In this document: in pieces, positions 27,105 to 36,217 of the stretch
Layout of the letters: each line of letters begins with the position of its first letter
How positions within the stretch are numbered: the stretch's first letter is position 1
Origin: an uncultured Clostridia bacterium
Lineage (GTDB): Bacteria > Bacillota > Clostridia > TANB77 > CAG-508
NCBI GenBank assembly: GCA_944391855.1
Contig: CALXVB010000001.1
Coordinates: forward strand, 22,054-86,053
Reading direction: 5' to 3'
DNA: 64,000 bases
The notes under the pieces: generated by a model
The model's database searches: none
Seen by the model: the letters and a program-made list of their open reading frames with translations, nothing else
What the model was told of the DNA's origin: nothing
Made by a program: the position numbers and the translations under genes

Positions 27105-28130
27105 GTGAAAAATATAAAAGAATATAATCTAGACGAATTACAAGAAGAAATGCTAGCACTAGGAGAAAAAAAGTATAGGGCAGAGCAAATTTTTAAATGG
27201 ATATATGTAGAAAAGATAAAAGAATTCGATGAGATGACTAATTTATCTATAGAACTTCGTGAGAAACTAAAAAAAGAATACACAATGTGTAATTTTAAAA
27301 TATTAAAGAAACAAGAGGCATCAGATGGTACGAAAAAGTATCTATTTGACGTACTTGATGGAAATGCAATAGAAAGTGTTTTGATGGAATATCATCATGG
27401 AAAAACAATATGTGTATCTTCACAAATAGGTTGTAAAATGGGATGCAAATTTTGTGCATCAACAGGTATAAAGTTTATAAGAAGTTTAACTTGTGGAGAA
27501 ATTGTGGAACAAGTTTTAGCAGTAGAGCAAGATATTGGAGATAAAATATCAAACATTGTATTTATGGGAATAGGAGAGCCTTTTGATAATTACGAAAATG
27601 TAATGAGGGCAATAAAAATACTAAATAATCAAAAAGGATTAAATATAGGTGCAAGACATATAAGTATATCAACAAGTGGATTAGTACCAATGATATATAA
27701 ATTTGCAGACGAAGAGTTACAGTGCACACTTTCTATATCACTTCATGCAACTAATGACGAAAAGCGTAGCAAAATGATGCCAATAAATAATAGATATAAT
27801 ATCGAAGAACTAATGAAAGCCTGTAAATACTATATAGAAAAAACAAATAAAAGAATATCGTTTGAATATGCATTAGCTAAAGATAATAATGATAATTTAA
27901 ATGATGCAAAGGAATTAGTAAAATTACTTAAAGGCATGTTATGCCATGTAAATTTAATTCCGATAAATAAAATAGAAAATGGAGACTATGTAAAAAGCAC
28001 AAATGAAAATATTATAAAATTTAGAGATTACTTAAATGCCAATGGAATTGTAGCAACTATTAGAAGAGAATTAGGTTCAGATATAGATGCTGCATGTGGA
28101 CAGCTTAGAAGAAAGAGCTTAAAAGAATAA
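27105..28130 (+). CDS. rlmN: 23S rRNA (adenine-2503-C2) methyltransferase RlmN
   Basis: 341-residue radical SAM enzyme that methylates A2503 of 23S rRNA and A37 of tRNA. The cluster motif is GCKMGCKFCAST and the GEP motif is FMGIGEPFDNY. The mechanistic cysteine near the C-terminus is in DAACGQLR. The start is GTG at 27105 with a weak AGGGA upstream; homologues begin at this point (LDELQEEMLALGEKKYRAEQIFKW). It is the first gene of an rlmN-prpC-prkC cluster. Confidence 0.95.
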   Translation: MKNIKEYNLDELQEEMLALGEKKYRAEQIFKWIYVEKIKEFDEMTNLSIELREKLKKEYTMCNFKILKKQEASDGTKKYLFDVLDGNAIESVLMEYHHGKTICVSSQIGCKMGCKFCASTGIKFIRSLTCGEIVEQVLAVEQDIGDKISNIVFMGIGEPFDNYENVMRAIKILNNQKGLNIGARHISISTSGLVPMIYKFADEELQCTLSISLHATNDEKRSKMMPINNRYNIEELMKACKYYIEKTNKRISFEYALAKDNNDNLNDAKELVKLLKGMLCHVNLIPINKIENGDYVKSTNENIIKFRDYLNANGIVATIRRELGSDIDAACGQLRRKSLKE

Positions 28131-28155
28131 TAAATAATGAAAGGTTAGGTTAATT

Positions 28156-28878
28156 ATGGTTTTTGCTAAAACAGACATAGGAAAAGCAAGAGAAATAAAC
28201 CAAGACTATTACTATGTTTCAAAAGAAAACTCCATACCAAAATTGTATATATTAGCAGATGGTATGGGAGGATATAAAGGAGGAGAGATAGCAAGTAAAC
28301 TTGCTGTAGAATCTGCTCAAAAGTATATAGAAAACAATTTTAATAATAATTTGATTGAAAAAGAAGAAATTTTAAAATTAATAGGAAATGCTGTCGAATA
28401 TGCCAATATGGTAGTATACGAAAAATCAAAAGAAGTTAAAGAATTAGAAGGGATGGGTACTACTTTAGAGGTTTGTTTAATATATAATAATAAGGCATAT
28501 ATAGGACATGTTGGAGATAGCAGAATATATAGAATAAGAAAAGAAGTTATAAGAAAGCTTACAAAAGATCATAGCTATGTACAGCAATTAGTAGAAGACA
28601 AAAAGATAACGAGGGAAGAAGCAAAAATTCACCCTAAAAAGAATATGCTAACCAAAGCACTTGGCTGCATGCCATATGTTGAACCAGATTTAAGAGCAAG
28701 AAACTTTGAAAAAGGTGACATATTTATAATGTGCTCAGATGGTTTAACAAATATGGTAGAAGAAAAAAGAATTTATGAACTTGTAAAACAAAATGTAAAT
28801 GAAGCGGCAGAGAACTTAATAAATGAGGCGAATCTAGCAGGTGGATATGACAATATTACTGTTATTATAATAAATTAA
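28156..28878 (+). CDS. prpC: PP2C-family serine/threonine phosphatase (PrpC/Stp)
   Basis: 240 residues. Metal-binding motifs are KTDIGKAREINQDYYY, LADGMGGYKGGE, GDSRIYRI, MCSDGLTNMV and GGYDNITVIIIN, covering the Asp set that binds two Mn/Mg ions. It reverses phosphorylation by the PrkC-type kinase encoded 16 bases downstream. RBS AAAGG. Confidence 0.95.
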   Translation: MVFAKTDIGKAREINQDYYYVSKENSIPKLYILADGMGGYKGGEIASKLAVESAQKYIENNFNNNLIEKEEILKLIGNAVEYANMVVYEKSKEVKELEGMGTTLEVCLIYNNKAYIGHVGDSRIYRIRKEVIRKLTKDHSYVQQLVEDKKITREEAKIHPKKNMLTKALGCMPYVEPDLRARNFEKGDIFIMCSDGLTNMVEEKRIYELVKQNVNEAAENLINEANLAGGYDNITVIIIN

Positions 28879-28894
28879 GAGGAGAAGATTTTTT

Positions 28895-30877
28895 ATGAAT
28901 CTAGAAGGAAAATTAATAGGAAATAGATATGAAATACTAGAGATAATTGGTAAAGGTGGTATGGCTACAGTATATAAGGCACAAGACCAAATCTTAAAAA
29001 GATATGTAGCTGTTAAAGTATTAAGAGAAGAGTTTACAACAGATGAGGAATTTATAAGAAGGTTTAATACTGAGGCACAATCAGCAGCAAGCTTAACTCA
29101 TCAAAATATAGTATCAATATATGACGTAGGAAATCAAGACAATATTTACTATATTGTAATGGAATTAATACAAGGAAAAACATTAAAACAAATAATAGAT
29201 GAAGATGGTGTACTTCCATGGAAATGGTCATTAAATATAGCAATACAAATTGCATCAGCTTTAGAGGTGGCACATAAGAACCATATAGTACATAGAGACA
29301 TAAAACCACATAATATAATAATTACAGAAGATGGAATTGCAAAGGTTACAGACTTTGGAATAGCAAAAGCTGTATCAAATTCAACAATTACAGCATTTGG
29401 AACTACAATAGGTTCAGTACATTATTTCTCACCAGAACATGCTAGAGGAGGATATACTGATGCAAAATCAGATTTATACTCACTAGGTGTTGTAATATAT
29501 GAAATGCTAACAGGAAGAGTACCTTTTGACGCTGATACACCTGTATCAATAGCATTAAAACATATGCAAGAAAAACCTATAGAGCCTATTAAATTAAATC
29601 CATCAATACCATATTCAGTTAATAAAATAATAATGAAAGCAATGGAAAAGGACTTAAACTTACGTTATCAATCAGCAACAGAAATGCTAAAAGACTTAAA
29701 TATGGCACTAAAAAATCCAGATGGAGATTTTGTGAAAACTGCTTCAAATGAGATGGCATATACTCAAAGAATAGATACAGTAGGACAAGAAGAATATATG
29801 AGTGATAAGTCTAATACAAGTGAAGAAAAAGGTAAAAAGAAAAAAGGAAAATTGGGTCAATTCTTTGAAAAATACCCAGCAGCAAAATATATAATAATCA
29901 TTCTTCTTTTAATATTAATACCAGTAGTAGGGTTCTTTGGAACACAAGCAGTACTTAACTTAGGTAGAGGAAATGATGTAAAATTACCAAATTTTGTGAA
30001 CATGACTAGAGAAGAGGCAGAAAGAGCAGCAGAAGAGGCAGGATTACAATTAGAAATTACAGAAGAATTTAATTCGGAACTAGAAATTGGTAAAGTTATA
30101 TCACAAGAACCACAATACATGGAAGGATATTTGGTAAAAGAAGACTCAACAGTAAAAATAGTTATAAGTAAAGGCGAAAATATAAAACCAGTACCTGACG
30201 TAGTAGGAAAAACAAGAGAAGAGGCAGAAGCAGAACTTAAAGCAGCAGAATTCCAAGTTGAAGTTATCGAAGAAGCTAGCGACAAAGTAGAAGCTGGATA
30301 TGTAATAAGACAAGATCCAGAAGGAGACGAAGAAAGAAACGCAGGAGAAACAATAAAAATATATGTAAGTACTGGTATAAAACAAATAACGATGGAACAT
30401 GTAATAGGACAACCAGAAGCAGATGCCAAAAAAACACTTACAGATTTAGGGTTTGAAGTAAATGTGGTTTATGAGGAAGATACCAGCAAAGATGATGGAA
30501 CAGTATTGAGACAAAGTATAGACGTAGGAACAACTGTAGATGACGGAACAGAAGTTACACTTACAGTAAACAGAATAGAAGAGATAAAGAATGGAACAGT
30601 AAATATTAATTTAAAATCTTTAATTGGAGAAGAAATAGAGATTGCTGATGATGGTGTAACAGAAATAAATCCAACCGTACGAGTTAGAATAACAGTAACC
30701 TCAGAAGGCTCTGAAGAAACTGTATACGATAGAGATCAAAGAAAAGATAATACGAATTTATCAGTACCAGTATCTGGAAGAGGAACAATTACTGTAAAAG
30801 TATTTATTAATGACGTTAGAGAAGCACAAGAAACATTAAACTTAAATTCAAGTAATCCAGTATTAACTATAGACTAG
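28895..30877 (+). CDS. prkC: PASTA-domain serine/threonine protein kinase
   Basis: 660 residues. The N-terminal Hanks kinase has IGKGGMATVYKA (glycine loop), AVKVL (Lys), HRDIKPHN (catalytic loop), TDFGIAKAV (DFG) and SPEHARG. It is followed by a basic juxtamembrane segment, one transmembrane helix (YIIIILLLILIPVVGFFG, about residues 330-347), and three extracellular PASTA repeats (PNFVNMTREEAERAAEEAGL, PDVVGKTREEAEAELKAAEF, MEHVIGQPEADAKKTL). PASTA domains bind muropeptides or lipid II, linking wall state to growth or germination. RBS AGAGGAG. It is coupled to prpC. Confidence 0.96.
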   Translation: MNLEGKLIGNRYEILEIIGKGGMATVYKAQDQILKRYVAVKVLREEFTTDEEFIRRFNTEAQSAASLTHQNIVSIYDVGNQDNIYYIVMELIQGKTLKQIIDEDGVLPWKWSLNIAIQIASALEVAHKNHIVHRDIKPHNIIITEDGIAKVTDFGIAKAVSNSTITAFGTTIGSVHYFSPEHARGGYTDAKSDLYSLGVVIYEMLTGRVPFDADTPVSIALKHMQEKPIEPIKLNPSIPYSVNKIIMKAMEKDLNLRYQSATEMLKDLNMALKNPDGDFVKTASNEMAYTQRIDTVGQEEYMSDKSNTSEEKGKKKKGKLGQFFEKYPAAKYIIIILLLILIPVVGFFGTQAVLNLGRGNDVKLPNFVNMTREEAERAAEEAGLQLEITEEFNSELEIGKVISQEPQYMEGYLVKEDSTVKIVISKGENIKPVPDVVGKTREEAEAELKAAEFQVEVIEEASDKVEAGYVIRQDPEGDEERNAGETIKIYVSTGIKQITMEHVIGQPEADAKKTLTDLGFEVNVVYEEDTSKDDGTVLRQSIDVGTTVDDGTEVTLTVNRIEEIKNGTVNINLKSLIGEEIEIADDGVTEINPTVRVRITVTSEGSEETVYDRDQRKDNTNLSVPVSGRGTITVKVFINDVREAQETLNLNSSNPVLTID

Positions 30878-30895
30878 AAAATAAAGATATAATTA

Positions 30896-30938
30896 AAAGC
30901 TATACTAATAAAAATAATTATTATGTATAGCTTTTTTA
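30896..30938 (+). terminator. Rho-independent terminator of rlmN-prpC-prkC
   Basis: AAAGCTATAC (30896-30905) pairs with GTATAGCTTT (30925-30934), then T's. Confidence 0.8.
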
Positions 30939-31011
30939 TTTTATTATCTTTATCACCTTTACTATTTTATATTATATACACTCTATTTAATTATATATAT
31001 TTTTGACTTGC

Positions 31012-31039
31012 TTGAAATTATTTCTTTGTATGGTATAAT
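31012..31039 (+). promoter_or_regulatory. sigma-A promoter for rsgA
   Basis: TTGAAA (31012-31017), 16-base spacer, TATAAT (31034-31039). It leaves a leader of about 90 bases. Confidence 0.65.
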
Positions 31040-31132
31040 ATATGGCAGTTAGAGAAAACTTAGAATATGTAAATAGAAAATTAGACATAAATCAAAAAAA
31101 TATAAGTAAGGAATTAAGCAAGGAGGCTTTTA

Positions 31133-31996
31133 GTGCAAAAAGAAATAGAAAATGGAATAGTAATAAGTAACATATCAGATTTATATAAAGTAGAAGTAAA
31201 TAATATAGTATATGACTGTAATGCAAGAGGAAAATTTAAAGCAGGTGAAATAAGTCCAGTAGCAGGAGATTTAGTAGAAATAGATATAACAGATGAAGCA
31301 AAAAAAACAGGTGTAATAGAAAAAATACAAGAAAGAAAAAACTATATAAAAAGACCCAAAATGGCAAACTTATCACAAATAATCTTAGTAGTATCAATGA
31401 AATTACCAAAACCAGACTTATTACTTTTAGATAAGCAATTAGTATATGCAGAATATATGAATATAAAGCCAATAATTTGTTTGAATAAAATAGATTTAGA
31501 AGATGAAGATAAGATAGACAATATATATAACTTATATAAAAGCATAGGATATGAAGTTATAAAAACAGATGCCAAAAACAACATAGGTGTAGATGAAATA
31601 AAAAAATACTTAAAAAATAATGTGACAGCATTTTCAGGAAACTCTGGAGTAGGAAAATCTACATTAATTAACTTATTATTAGGAAAAACAATAGCACAAG
31701 AGGGTAATATTAGCAATAAAAGCAAAAGAGGAAAAAACACAACAACACAAGTGGTGCTATATAAAATAGATGAAAACTCATATATAGCAGACACACCGGG
31801 ATTTTCAACATTCGATATAAACGAGATAGACAAAAAAGAACTAGCATATTATTTTATAGAATTTAGACCATATATAGAACAGTGCGAATATATAGACTGT
31901 AGCCATATAAAAGAAGAAAATTGTGGTATAAAAAAAGCTGTACAAGAAGGAAAAATATCAAAAGACAGATATGAAAGATTTTGTCACTTTGGGTAG
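31133..31996 (+). CDS. rsgA: ribosome small subunit GTPase RsgA, 3' end changed by repeat
   Basis: 287-residue circularly permuted GTPase for 30S maturation. It has an N-terminal OB domain (GIVISNISDLYKVEVNN ... SPVAGDLVEI), G4 LNKIDL before G1 GNSGVGKST, G3 DTPGF, and a zinc site CEYIDCSHIKEENCGIK. The start is GTG with RBS AAGGAGG. The final residues CHFG and the TAG stop are encoded by the first copy of a 39-bp repeat array, so the usual C-terminal helix after RYER is cut short. The core is intact, so it is probably still functional. Confidence 0.94.
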   Translation: MQKEIENGIVISNISDLYKVEVNNIVYDCNARGKFKAGEISPVAGDLVEIDITDEAKKTGVIEKIQERKNYIKRPKMANLSQIILVVSMKLPKPDLLLLDKQLVYAEYMNIKPIICLNKIDLEDEDKIDNIYNLYKSIGYEVIKTDAKNNIGVDEIKKYLKNNVTAFSGNSGVGKSTLINLLLGKTIAQEGNISNKSKRGKNTTTQVVLYKIDENSYIADTPGFSTFDINEIDKKELAYYFIEFRPYIEQCEYIDCSHIKEENCGIKKAVQEGKISKDRYERFCHFG

Positions 31997-32119
31997 CCGT
32001 CTACTTCAAACTGCCACTTTTGTCACTTTGGGTAGCCGTCTACTTCAAACTGCCACTTTTGTCACTTTGGGTAGCCGTCTACTTCAAACTGCCACTTTTG
32101 TCACATTTGGGGACAGGTT
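31982..32119. repeat. 39-bp tandem repeat array, REP-derived
   Basis: Three exact copies starting at 31982, 32021 and 32060, and a partial fourth from 32099 that ends GGGGACAGGTT. Each unit holds TGTCACTTTGGGTAGCCGTC and ACTTCAAACTGCCACTTT. The ends match the 56-bp element at 39192-39247, so it looks like a REP-like element whose inner part was amplified. 39 is a multiple of three, so each frame reads a 13-residue repeat. Confidence 0.92.
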
Positions 32120-32164
32120 AAAAAAATACAAAGTTAAAATGTATAATAGAAGAAGGAGGAATTT

Positions 32165-32827
32165 ATGGAATTATCAGTTTCGATTTTAAGTGTAAAAAAA
32201 GAAAATTGTATACAAACTTTCTATAATCTAGAAACTGCAGGTGTAGATTATTTTCATATAGACGTTATGGATGGGGAGTTTGTAGAAAATGATACAACTA
32301 AAATCATGACAGAATATACGGAATATCTAAACACCATAACTAATATACCATTGGACGTGCATTTAATGGTCAAGGACGTTATGCCATATATAAAGAGCTA
32401 TTTAATATTTGAGCCAAGGAGTATTACTGTACATTATGAAGCGGCAAAGAATAAGGAGGAATTATTAGGGTGGATTCAATATATTAAAGAGCAAAATTGC
32501 AAAGTGGGAATTAGTATAAAACCTAATACTGCTGTTAAAGAAATTTTTGAGTTTCTTCCATATATACATACTGTATTAGTAATGACTGTAGAACCTGGAA
32601 AGGGTGGTCAAAAACTGATACCAGAAACGATCGCAAAGATAAAAGAATTAAAGAAGTATTTGAAGGAAAATCATTTGGAAGTAGAAATAGAGGCAGATGG
32701 TGGAATAAATGAGAATAATGCAAATGGGTTAAAAGAAGCGGGATGCGATATTGTAGTTGCAGGAACAAGTATAATGAATTCTGATGATTATAAAGAGATA
32801 GTAAGAAAGTTAAAAGTAAAAGATTAA
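32165..32827 (+). CDS. rpe: ribulose-phosphate 3-epimerase
   Basis: 220-residue TIM barrel interconverting ribulose-5-P and xylulose-5-P. Motifs are LSVSILS, YFHIDVMDGEFV, PLDVHLMV, ITVHYEA, VLVMTVEPGKGGQ, EADGGI and VVAGTSIM. The metal-binding His/Asp set (HIDVMD, DVH, EADGG) is present. RBS AAGGAGGA. It follows rsgA across the repeat array; rsgA-rpe is a common clostridial order. Confidence 0.94.
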   Translation: MELSVSILSVKKENCIQTFYNLETAGVDYFHIDVMDGEFVENDTTKIMTEYTEYLNTITNIPLDVHLMVKDVMPYIKSYLIFEPRSITVHYEAAKNKEELLGWIQYIKEQNCKVGISIKPNTAVKEIFEFLPYIHTVLVMTVEPGKGGQKLIPETIAKIKELKKYLKENHLEVEIEADGGINENNANGLKEAGCDIVVAGTSIMNSDDYKEIVRKLKVKD

Positions 32828-32950
32828 AAAATGATATAGATAGTATCAGTATTAATAAAATTTATTAAATAAATATATTTTATACTTGATTTATAACATA
32901 TATTTGTGATAACATATAATAAATTATGAATAATATAAAAAATATTATGT

Positions 32951-33003
32951 AGTAGATTAAAAAAAAACCGATTTTGGAGTTTTGTTTTAATCTACTTTTT
33001 TCT
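32951..33003 (+). terminator. Rho-independent terminator
   Basis: AGTAGATTA (32951-32959) pairs with TAATCTACT (32988-32996), with an A-rich/T-rich inner stem, then a T run. The rest of the 250-base gap is A/T-rich without a gene. Confidence 0.75.
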
Positions 33004-33079
33004 TTTTAAATGTTAAATTATTTGTAATAAAAATCTAAAGGTAATACTCTAAAAATCGGATAAATACGGGAGGTAAAAA

Positions 33080-34696
33080 ATGAATTCTAAAACAAAGTAC
33101 ATTTTTGTAACAGGCGGAGTAGTATCTGGATTAGGCAAAGGAATAACAGCAGCATCATTAGGAAGGTTATTAAAAAACAGAGGATATAAAGTAGTAAATC
33201 AAAAATTTGATCCATATATAAATGTAGACCCAGGAACAATGAGCCCATATGAACATGGAGAAGTTTTTGTTACAGATGATGGTGCAGAAACAGATTTGGA
33301 TTTGGGACATTATGAAAGGTTTACAGACGAGAACTTAACTAAAAATTCAAGTATAACAATGGGAAAGATATATCAAGAAGTAATTGAAAGAGAAAGAAGA
33401 GGAGACTATCTAGGAAAAACGGTTCAAGTTATACCTCATATTACAAATGCTATAAAAGAAAAAATATATTCATTTGAAAAAGAGAACGTAGATATTGTAA
33501 TAACTGAAATAGGAGGAACAGTAGGAGATATAGAAGGTCTATCTATTATAGAAGCTATAAGACAGGTAGGGCTAGAAAATCAACCAGAAAATGTGGTATA
33601 TATACATGTTACATTACTTCCATACATATCTGGCTCAAACGAATTAAAATCAAAGCCAACTCAGCACTCTGTAAAAGAGCTTCAATCGTTTGGAATAAAG
33701 CCAGACATATTAGTATGTAGAACAGAAGTAGATATACCTGACAATTTAAGAGATAAAATCGCACTATTTTGCAATGTTAGAAGAGAAAGCGTAATAGCAA
33801 ATAAAACAGCCTCTTGCCTATATGAAGTGCCACTTATGCTAGAAAAAGAAGGACTTGCGGAAGAAGTATGCAAGCATTTAAAGTTAGAAAAAAATAAACC
33901 AAATAATAGAGAGTGGGAAAAATTAAACGAAAAAATAAAGAAAATATCAAATAAAGAAGTAACTGTAGGAATAGTTGGAAAATATATAAAGCTAGAAGAT
34001 TCATACTTATCGGTAATAGAAAGCTTAAAACATGCAGGAATAGAAAATGGTGCTACGGTGAAAGTAAAATTAATAGATGCAGAAAAAATAACAAAAGACA
34101 ATGTCAAAGAAATGCTTTCAGGGTGTAATGGAATAGTAGTGCCAGGGGGATTTGGAAATAGAGGTATAGAAGGCAAAATACAAGCTATAAAATATGTGAG
34201 GGAAAACAAAATACCATTTTTAGGAATATGCCTAGGCATGCAAATGGCAGTAGTAGAATTTGCAAGAAATGTTCTAAAATATGAAGATGCAAACTCAGAA
34301 GAATTTGATGAACTTACAGAGCATCCGGTTATTCATTTAATGTATGACCAGAAAGACGTAACAAAAAAAGGTGGAACAATGAGACTAGGTAGCTATCCAT
34401 GCGTTATAAAAAAAGGAAGTTTAGCAAGTAAAATTTACAAGGAAGAAGAAATATCAGAAAGACACAGGCACCGTTTTGAATATAACAACGAATATAGAGA
34501 AGAAATGGAAAGAAATGGGTTAATGATAGCAGGTACGTCACCTAATGGAAAACTAGTAGAAATAGTAGAACTAAAAAATCATCCATTTTTCATAGCATGC
34601 CAATTCCATCCAGAATTCAAATCAAGACCAGACAGACCAGCGCCACTATTTAGAGAATTAATTTCACAAATTTGTCGTATAGGGGGACAGGTTTAA
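33080..34696 (+). CDS. pyrG: CTP synthase
   Basis: 538 residues. The synthetase domain starts [21 protein letters not shown]. Glutamine amidotransferase motifs are [18 protein letters not shown] (nucleophile Cys) and [12 protein letters not shown] (His-Glu). It converts UTP to CTP. RBS GGGAGG. The last codons (RIGGQV and stop) run into a REP-like element that starts at 34673; homologues end at about the same place, so little is lost. Confidence 0.97.
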   Translation: MNSKTKYIFVTGGVVSGLGKGITAASLGRLLKNRGYKVVNQKFDPYINVDPGTMSPYEHGEVFVTDDGAETDLDLGHYERFTDENLTKNSSITMGKIYQEVIERERRGDYLGKTVQVIPHITNAIKEKIYSFEKENVDIVITEIGGTVGDIEGLSIIEAIRQVGLENQPENVVYIHVTLLPYISGSNELKSKPTQHSVKELQSFGIKPDILVCRTEVDIPDNLRDKIALFCNVRRESVIANKTASCLYEVPLMLEKEGLAEEVCKHLKLEKNKPNNREWEKLNEKIKKISNKEVTVGIVGKYIKLEDSYLSVIESLKHAGIENGATVKVKLIDAEKITKDNVKEMLSGCNGIVVPGGFGNRGIEGKIQAIKYVRENKIPFLGICLGMQMAVVEFARNVLKYEDANSEEFDELTEHPVIHLMYDQKDVTKKGGTMRLGSYPCVIKKGSLASKIYKEEEISERHRHRFEYNNEYREEMERNGLMIAGTSPNGKLVEIVELKNHPFFIACQFHPEFKSRPDRPAPLFRELISQICRIGGQV

Positions 34697-34740
34697 AAGC
34701 GACAAACCTGTCGGAAAAAGACCTGTCCCTAAACCCGACA
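34673..34740. repeat. REP-like composite at pyrG stop codon
   Basis: TGTCGTATAGGGGGACAGGT (34673-34692), then CGACAAACCTGTCGG, then AAAAAGACCTGTCCC and AAACCCGACA. It matches the reverse complement of 56607-56665 closely. It contains the pyrG TAA (34694-34696). Confidence 0.85.
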
Positions 34741-34745
34741 AAAAT

Positions 34746-34785
34746 GACAGCTTAAGGTGAAAATACCTTGAGCTGTCACTCTTTT
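34746..34785. terminator. bidirectional terminator between pyrG and convergent gene
   Basis: TGACAGCTTAAGGT (34746-34759) pairs with ACCTTGAGCTGTCA (34766-34779). It has T's on the plus side and TTTTT on the minus side. Confidence 0.85.
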
Positions 34786-34803
34786 ATATTCTTCTGAACT
34801 TTT

Positions 34804-35964
34804 CTATTTTCTTTTATATGCATTTATGCAAAGGATTCCTAAGCCTAATATAGAAGTTATAAATCTTATTGGTGTACCTATGAATGGTACATATCTTATT
34901 AATTCAAGTGCAAGTGTAATTAGTAAAGCAAAAAGTATAAATATTCCAGTTTTTCCTTGCTTCTCTTTGTCTTTACTATTTCCTTTATCCAATTTTTTTG
35001 CAATTAAAGCACCTATTGATATGCTAAATATTGTATTAGAAACTATGTATGCAAGTACTATTAATGCTATTAAGAATACACCTATTCCTGTACCAAAACC
35101 ATAAGTAAATAGTGCTAATATAAGTGAGGCAAGTATTCCTCCAAATAACACTAAAAGTCCATTTCCAAAAGCCTTTAGATTTTGCTTAGATATAATTTCA
35201 GAAGCTCTATTTCTAAAGTCTGGTGCAAACCATATTGATATTAATATTATAATTAATGCAAATACTAAAGATGATATAATGCTTGAAACTATACTCCACA
35301 CTATGTCTCCGGCAGTTTGAGTTTGTTCTTCTATCTTAGTAAAGTTAATTTCTCCACCAACAATTCCGTCTTCTAATTGTATTTCGTTGTTTGAGCTATA
35401 TTTTAAATTCCCGCCGATTACTGGGGTAACACTTTCAGTAAAACTTAGATCCCTAGTAGATATGTATGCATCTCTTGTAATTTGACCTGATAAAGAAATA
35501 GAATTTGCTATTAAATATGCATTCCTGTCTACAAGTCCTTGTTCAGTTAGTGAAATGGTATTACTCATTGCATAAATATCCGAAATTTCTCCAGATATTT
35601 CAATAGTATTTGCTAAAGCAAAGACATTTCCCTGAATTATGGCTTCTTCATCAATAGTTAAATTATTTGCCATAACAAAAAGATCTCCTCTAATTACGCC
35701 TGTAACATTAACTGTTTGACCGTATGCGAAGACATTTCCATCTACAATTTGTGATATTTCTACATTATTATCATAGAAAAATAAGTCTGAATATTTTATT
35801 TCATAATTTGTTTCAAAAGAAGCTAATACGTCACTATCTTCTGAAGTAGTTACAGCTTCACTTTGCCTTGGATCTATATTATTGCTAGCAAAAGCTACAG
35901 GAGACAAAACAATAAATAAAGCTAGAAAAATACCTAAAGATACCTTTAAAAAATTAGTTTTCAA
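34804..35964 (-). CDS. exported bactofilin-like (polymer-forming) membrane protein
   Basis: 386 residues. A signal peptide (FLKVSLGIFLALFIVLSPVAFA) is followed by an extracellular region of repeated short beta strands (VDGNVFAYGQTVNVTGVIRGDLFVMANNLTIDEEAIIQGNVFALANTI). These match the right-handed beta-helix of bactofilin-type proteins. Four or more transmembrane helices (ISSLVFALIIILISIWFA, ALGNGLLVLFGG-type, GVFLIALIVLAYIVSNTIFSIS, TGIFILFALLITLALELI) then follow. The role is not known; it may scaffold cell-surface structures. RBS AGGAGGG. Own promoter. Confidence 0.8.
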   Translation of the reverse strand: MKTNFLKVSLGIFLALFIVLSPVAFASNNIDPRQSEAVTTSEDSDVLASFETNYEIKYSDLFFYDNNVEISQIVDGNVFAYGQTVNVTGVIRGDLFVMANNLTIDEEAIIQGNVFALANTIEISGEISDIYAMSNTISLTEQGLVDRNAYLIANSISLSGQITRDAYISTRDLSFTESVTPVIGGNLKYSSNNEIQLEDGIVGGEINFTKIEEQTQTAGDIVWSIVSSIISSLVFALIIILISIWFAPDFRNRASEIISKQNLKAFGNGLLVLFGGILASLILALFTYGFGTGIGVFLIALIVLAYIVSNTIFSISIGALIAKKLDKGNSKDKEKQGKTGIFILFALLITLALELIRYVPFIGTPIRFITSILGLGILCINAYKRK

Positions 35965-35993
35965 AAAAATCCCTCCTCTAAAATTATATAGAT

Positions 35994-36022
35994 ATAATAT
36001 AATTAAAAGGAAAGTTTGTCAA
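35994..36022 (-). promoter_or_regulatory. strong sigma-A promoter for bactofilin-like gene
   Basis: On the minus strand TTGACA (36022-36017), 17-base spacer, TATTAT (35999-35994). Confidence 0.8.
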
Positions 36023-36027
36023 TTAAT

Positions 36028-36162
36028 TTATGCCCTTTTAGTATAGTAAATACATTCTTTGTTAAAACTAGTAGGAAGAATTTTTTGGACCTTAACGTCT
36101 TTTAAATAGCACTTTCCATCAATTTGATATTTACAATCACATGAACAATTTATATTTGTCAA
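36028..36162 (-). CDS. 44-residue Cys-rich protein
   Basis: The minus strand reads MTNINCSCDCKYQIDGKCYL then KDVKVQKILPTSFNKECIYY and TKRA from a TTG start. Four cysteines come early (C6, C8, C10, C18) and one later (C37), ending with a CxYY motif. The pattern resembles the small Cys-rich clostridial proteins grouped under DUF1540-like names and probably binds a metal. GGGGTG lies 8 bases before the TTG, inside the nth terminator hairpin. The short length makes this call moderate. Confidence 0.6.
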   Translation of the reverse strand: MTNINCSCDCKYQIDGKCYLKDVKVQKILPTSFNKECIYYTKRA

Positions 36163-36169
36163 AATAAAG

Positions 36170-36195
36170 CACCCCACAATCTATATTATGGGGTG
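36170..36195 (-). terminator. terminator hairpin after nth, overlapping RBS of small gene
   Basis: CACCCCACAAT (36170-36180) pairs with ATTATGGGGTG (36185-36195) with one mismatch. On the minus strand it is followed by CTTTATTTT. Confidence 0.6.
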
Positions 36196-36217
36196 AAATT
36201 TAAAAGATATACACATT

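Noticed and set aside
31041-31169. 42-codon frame upstream of rsgA (MAVRENLEYVNRKL...)
   Set aside because: It begins 2 bases after the -10 box, upstream of any likely transcript start, and has no RBS; it also overlaps the rsgA start.
31982-32119. Possible CRISPR array
   Set aside because: The 39-bp copies are directly adjacent with no unique spacers, and no cas genes are nearby.
31971-32189. 72-residue frame made of FVTLGSRLLQTAT repeats
   Set aside because: It overlaps the rsgA 3' end, has no RBS, and is explained by the 39-bp tandem array being a multiple of three.
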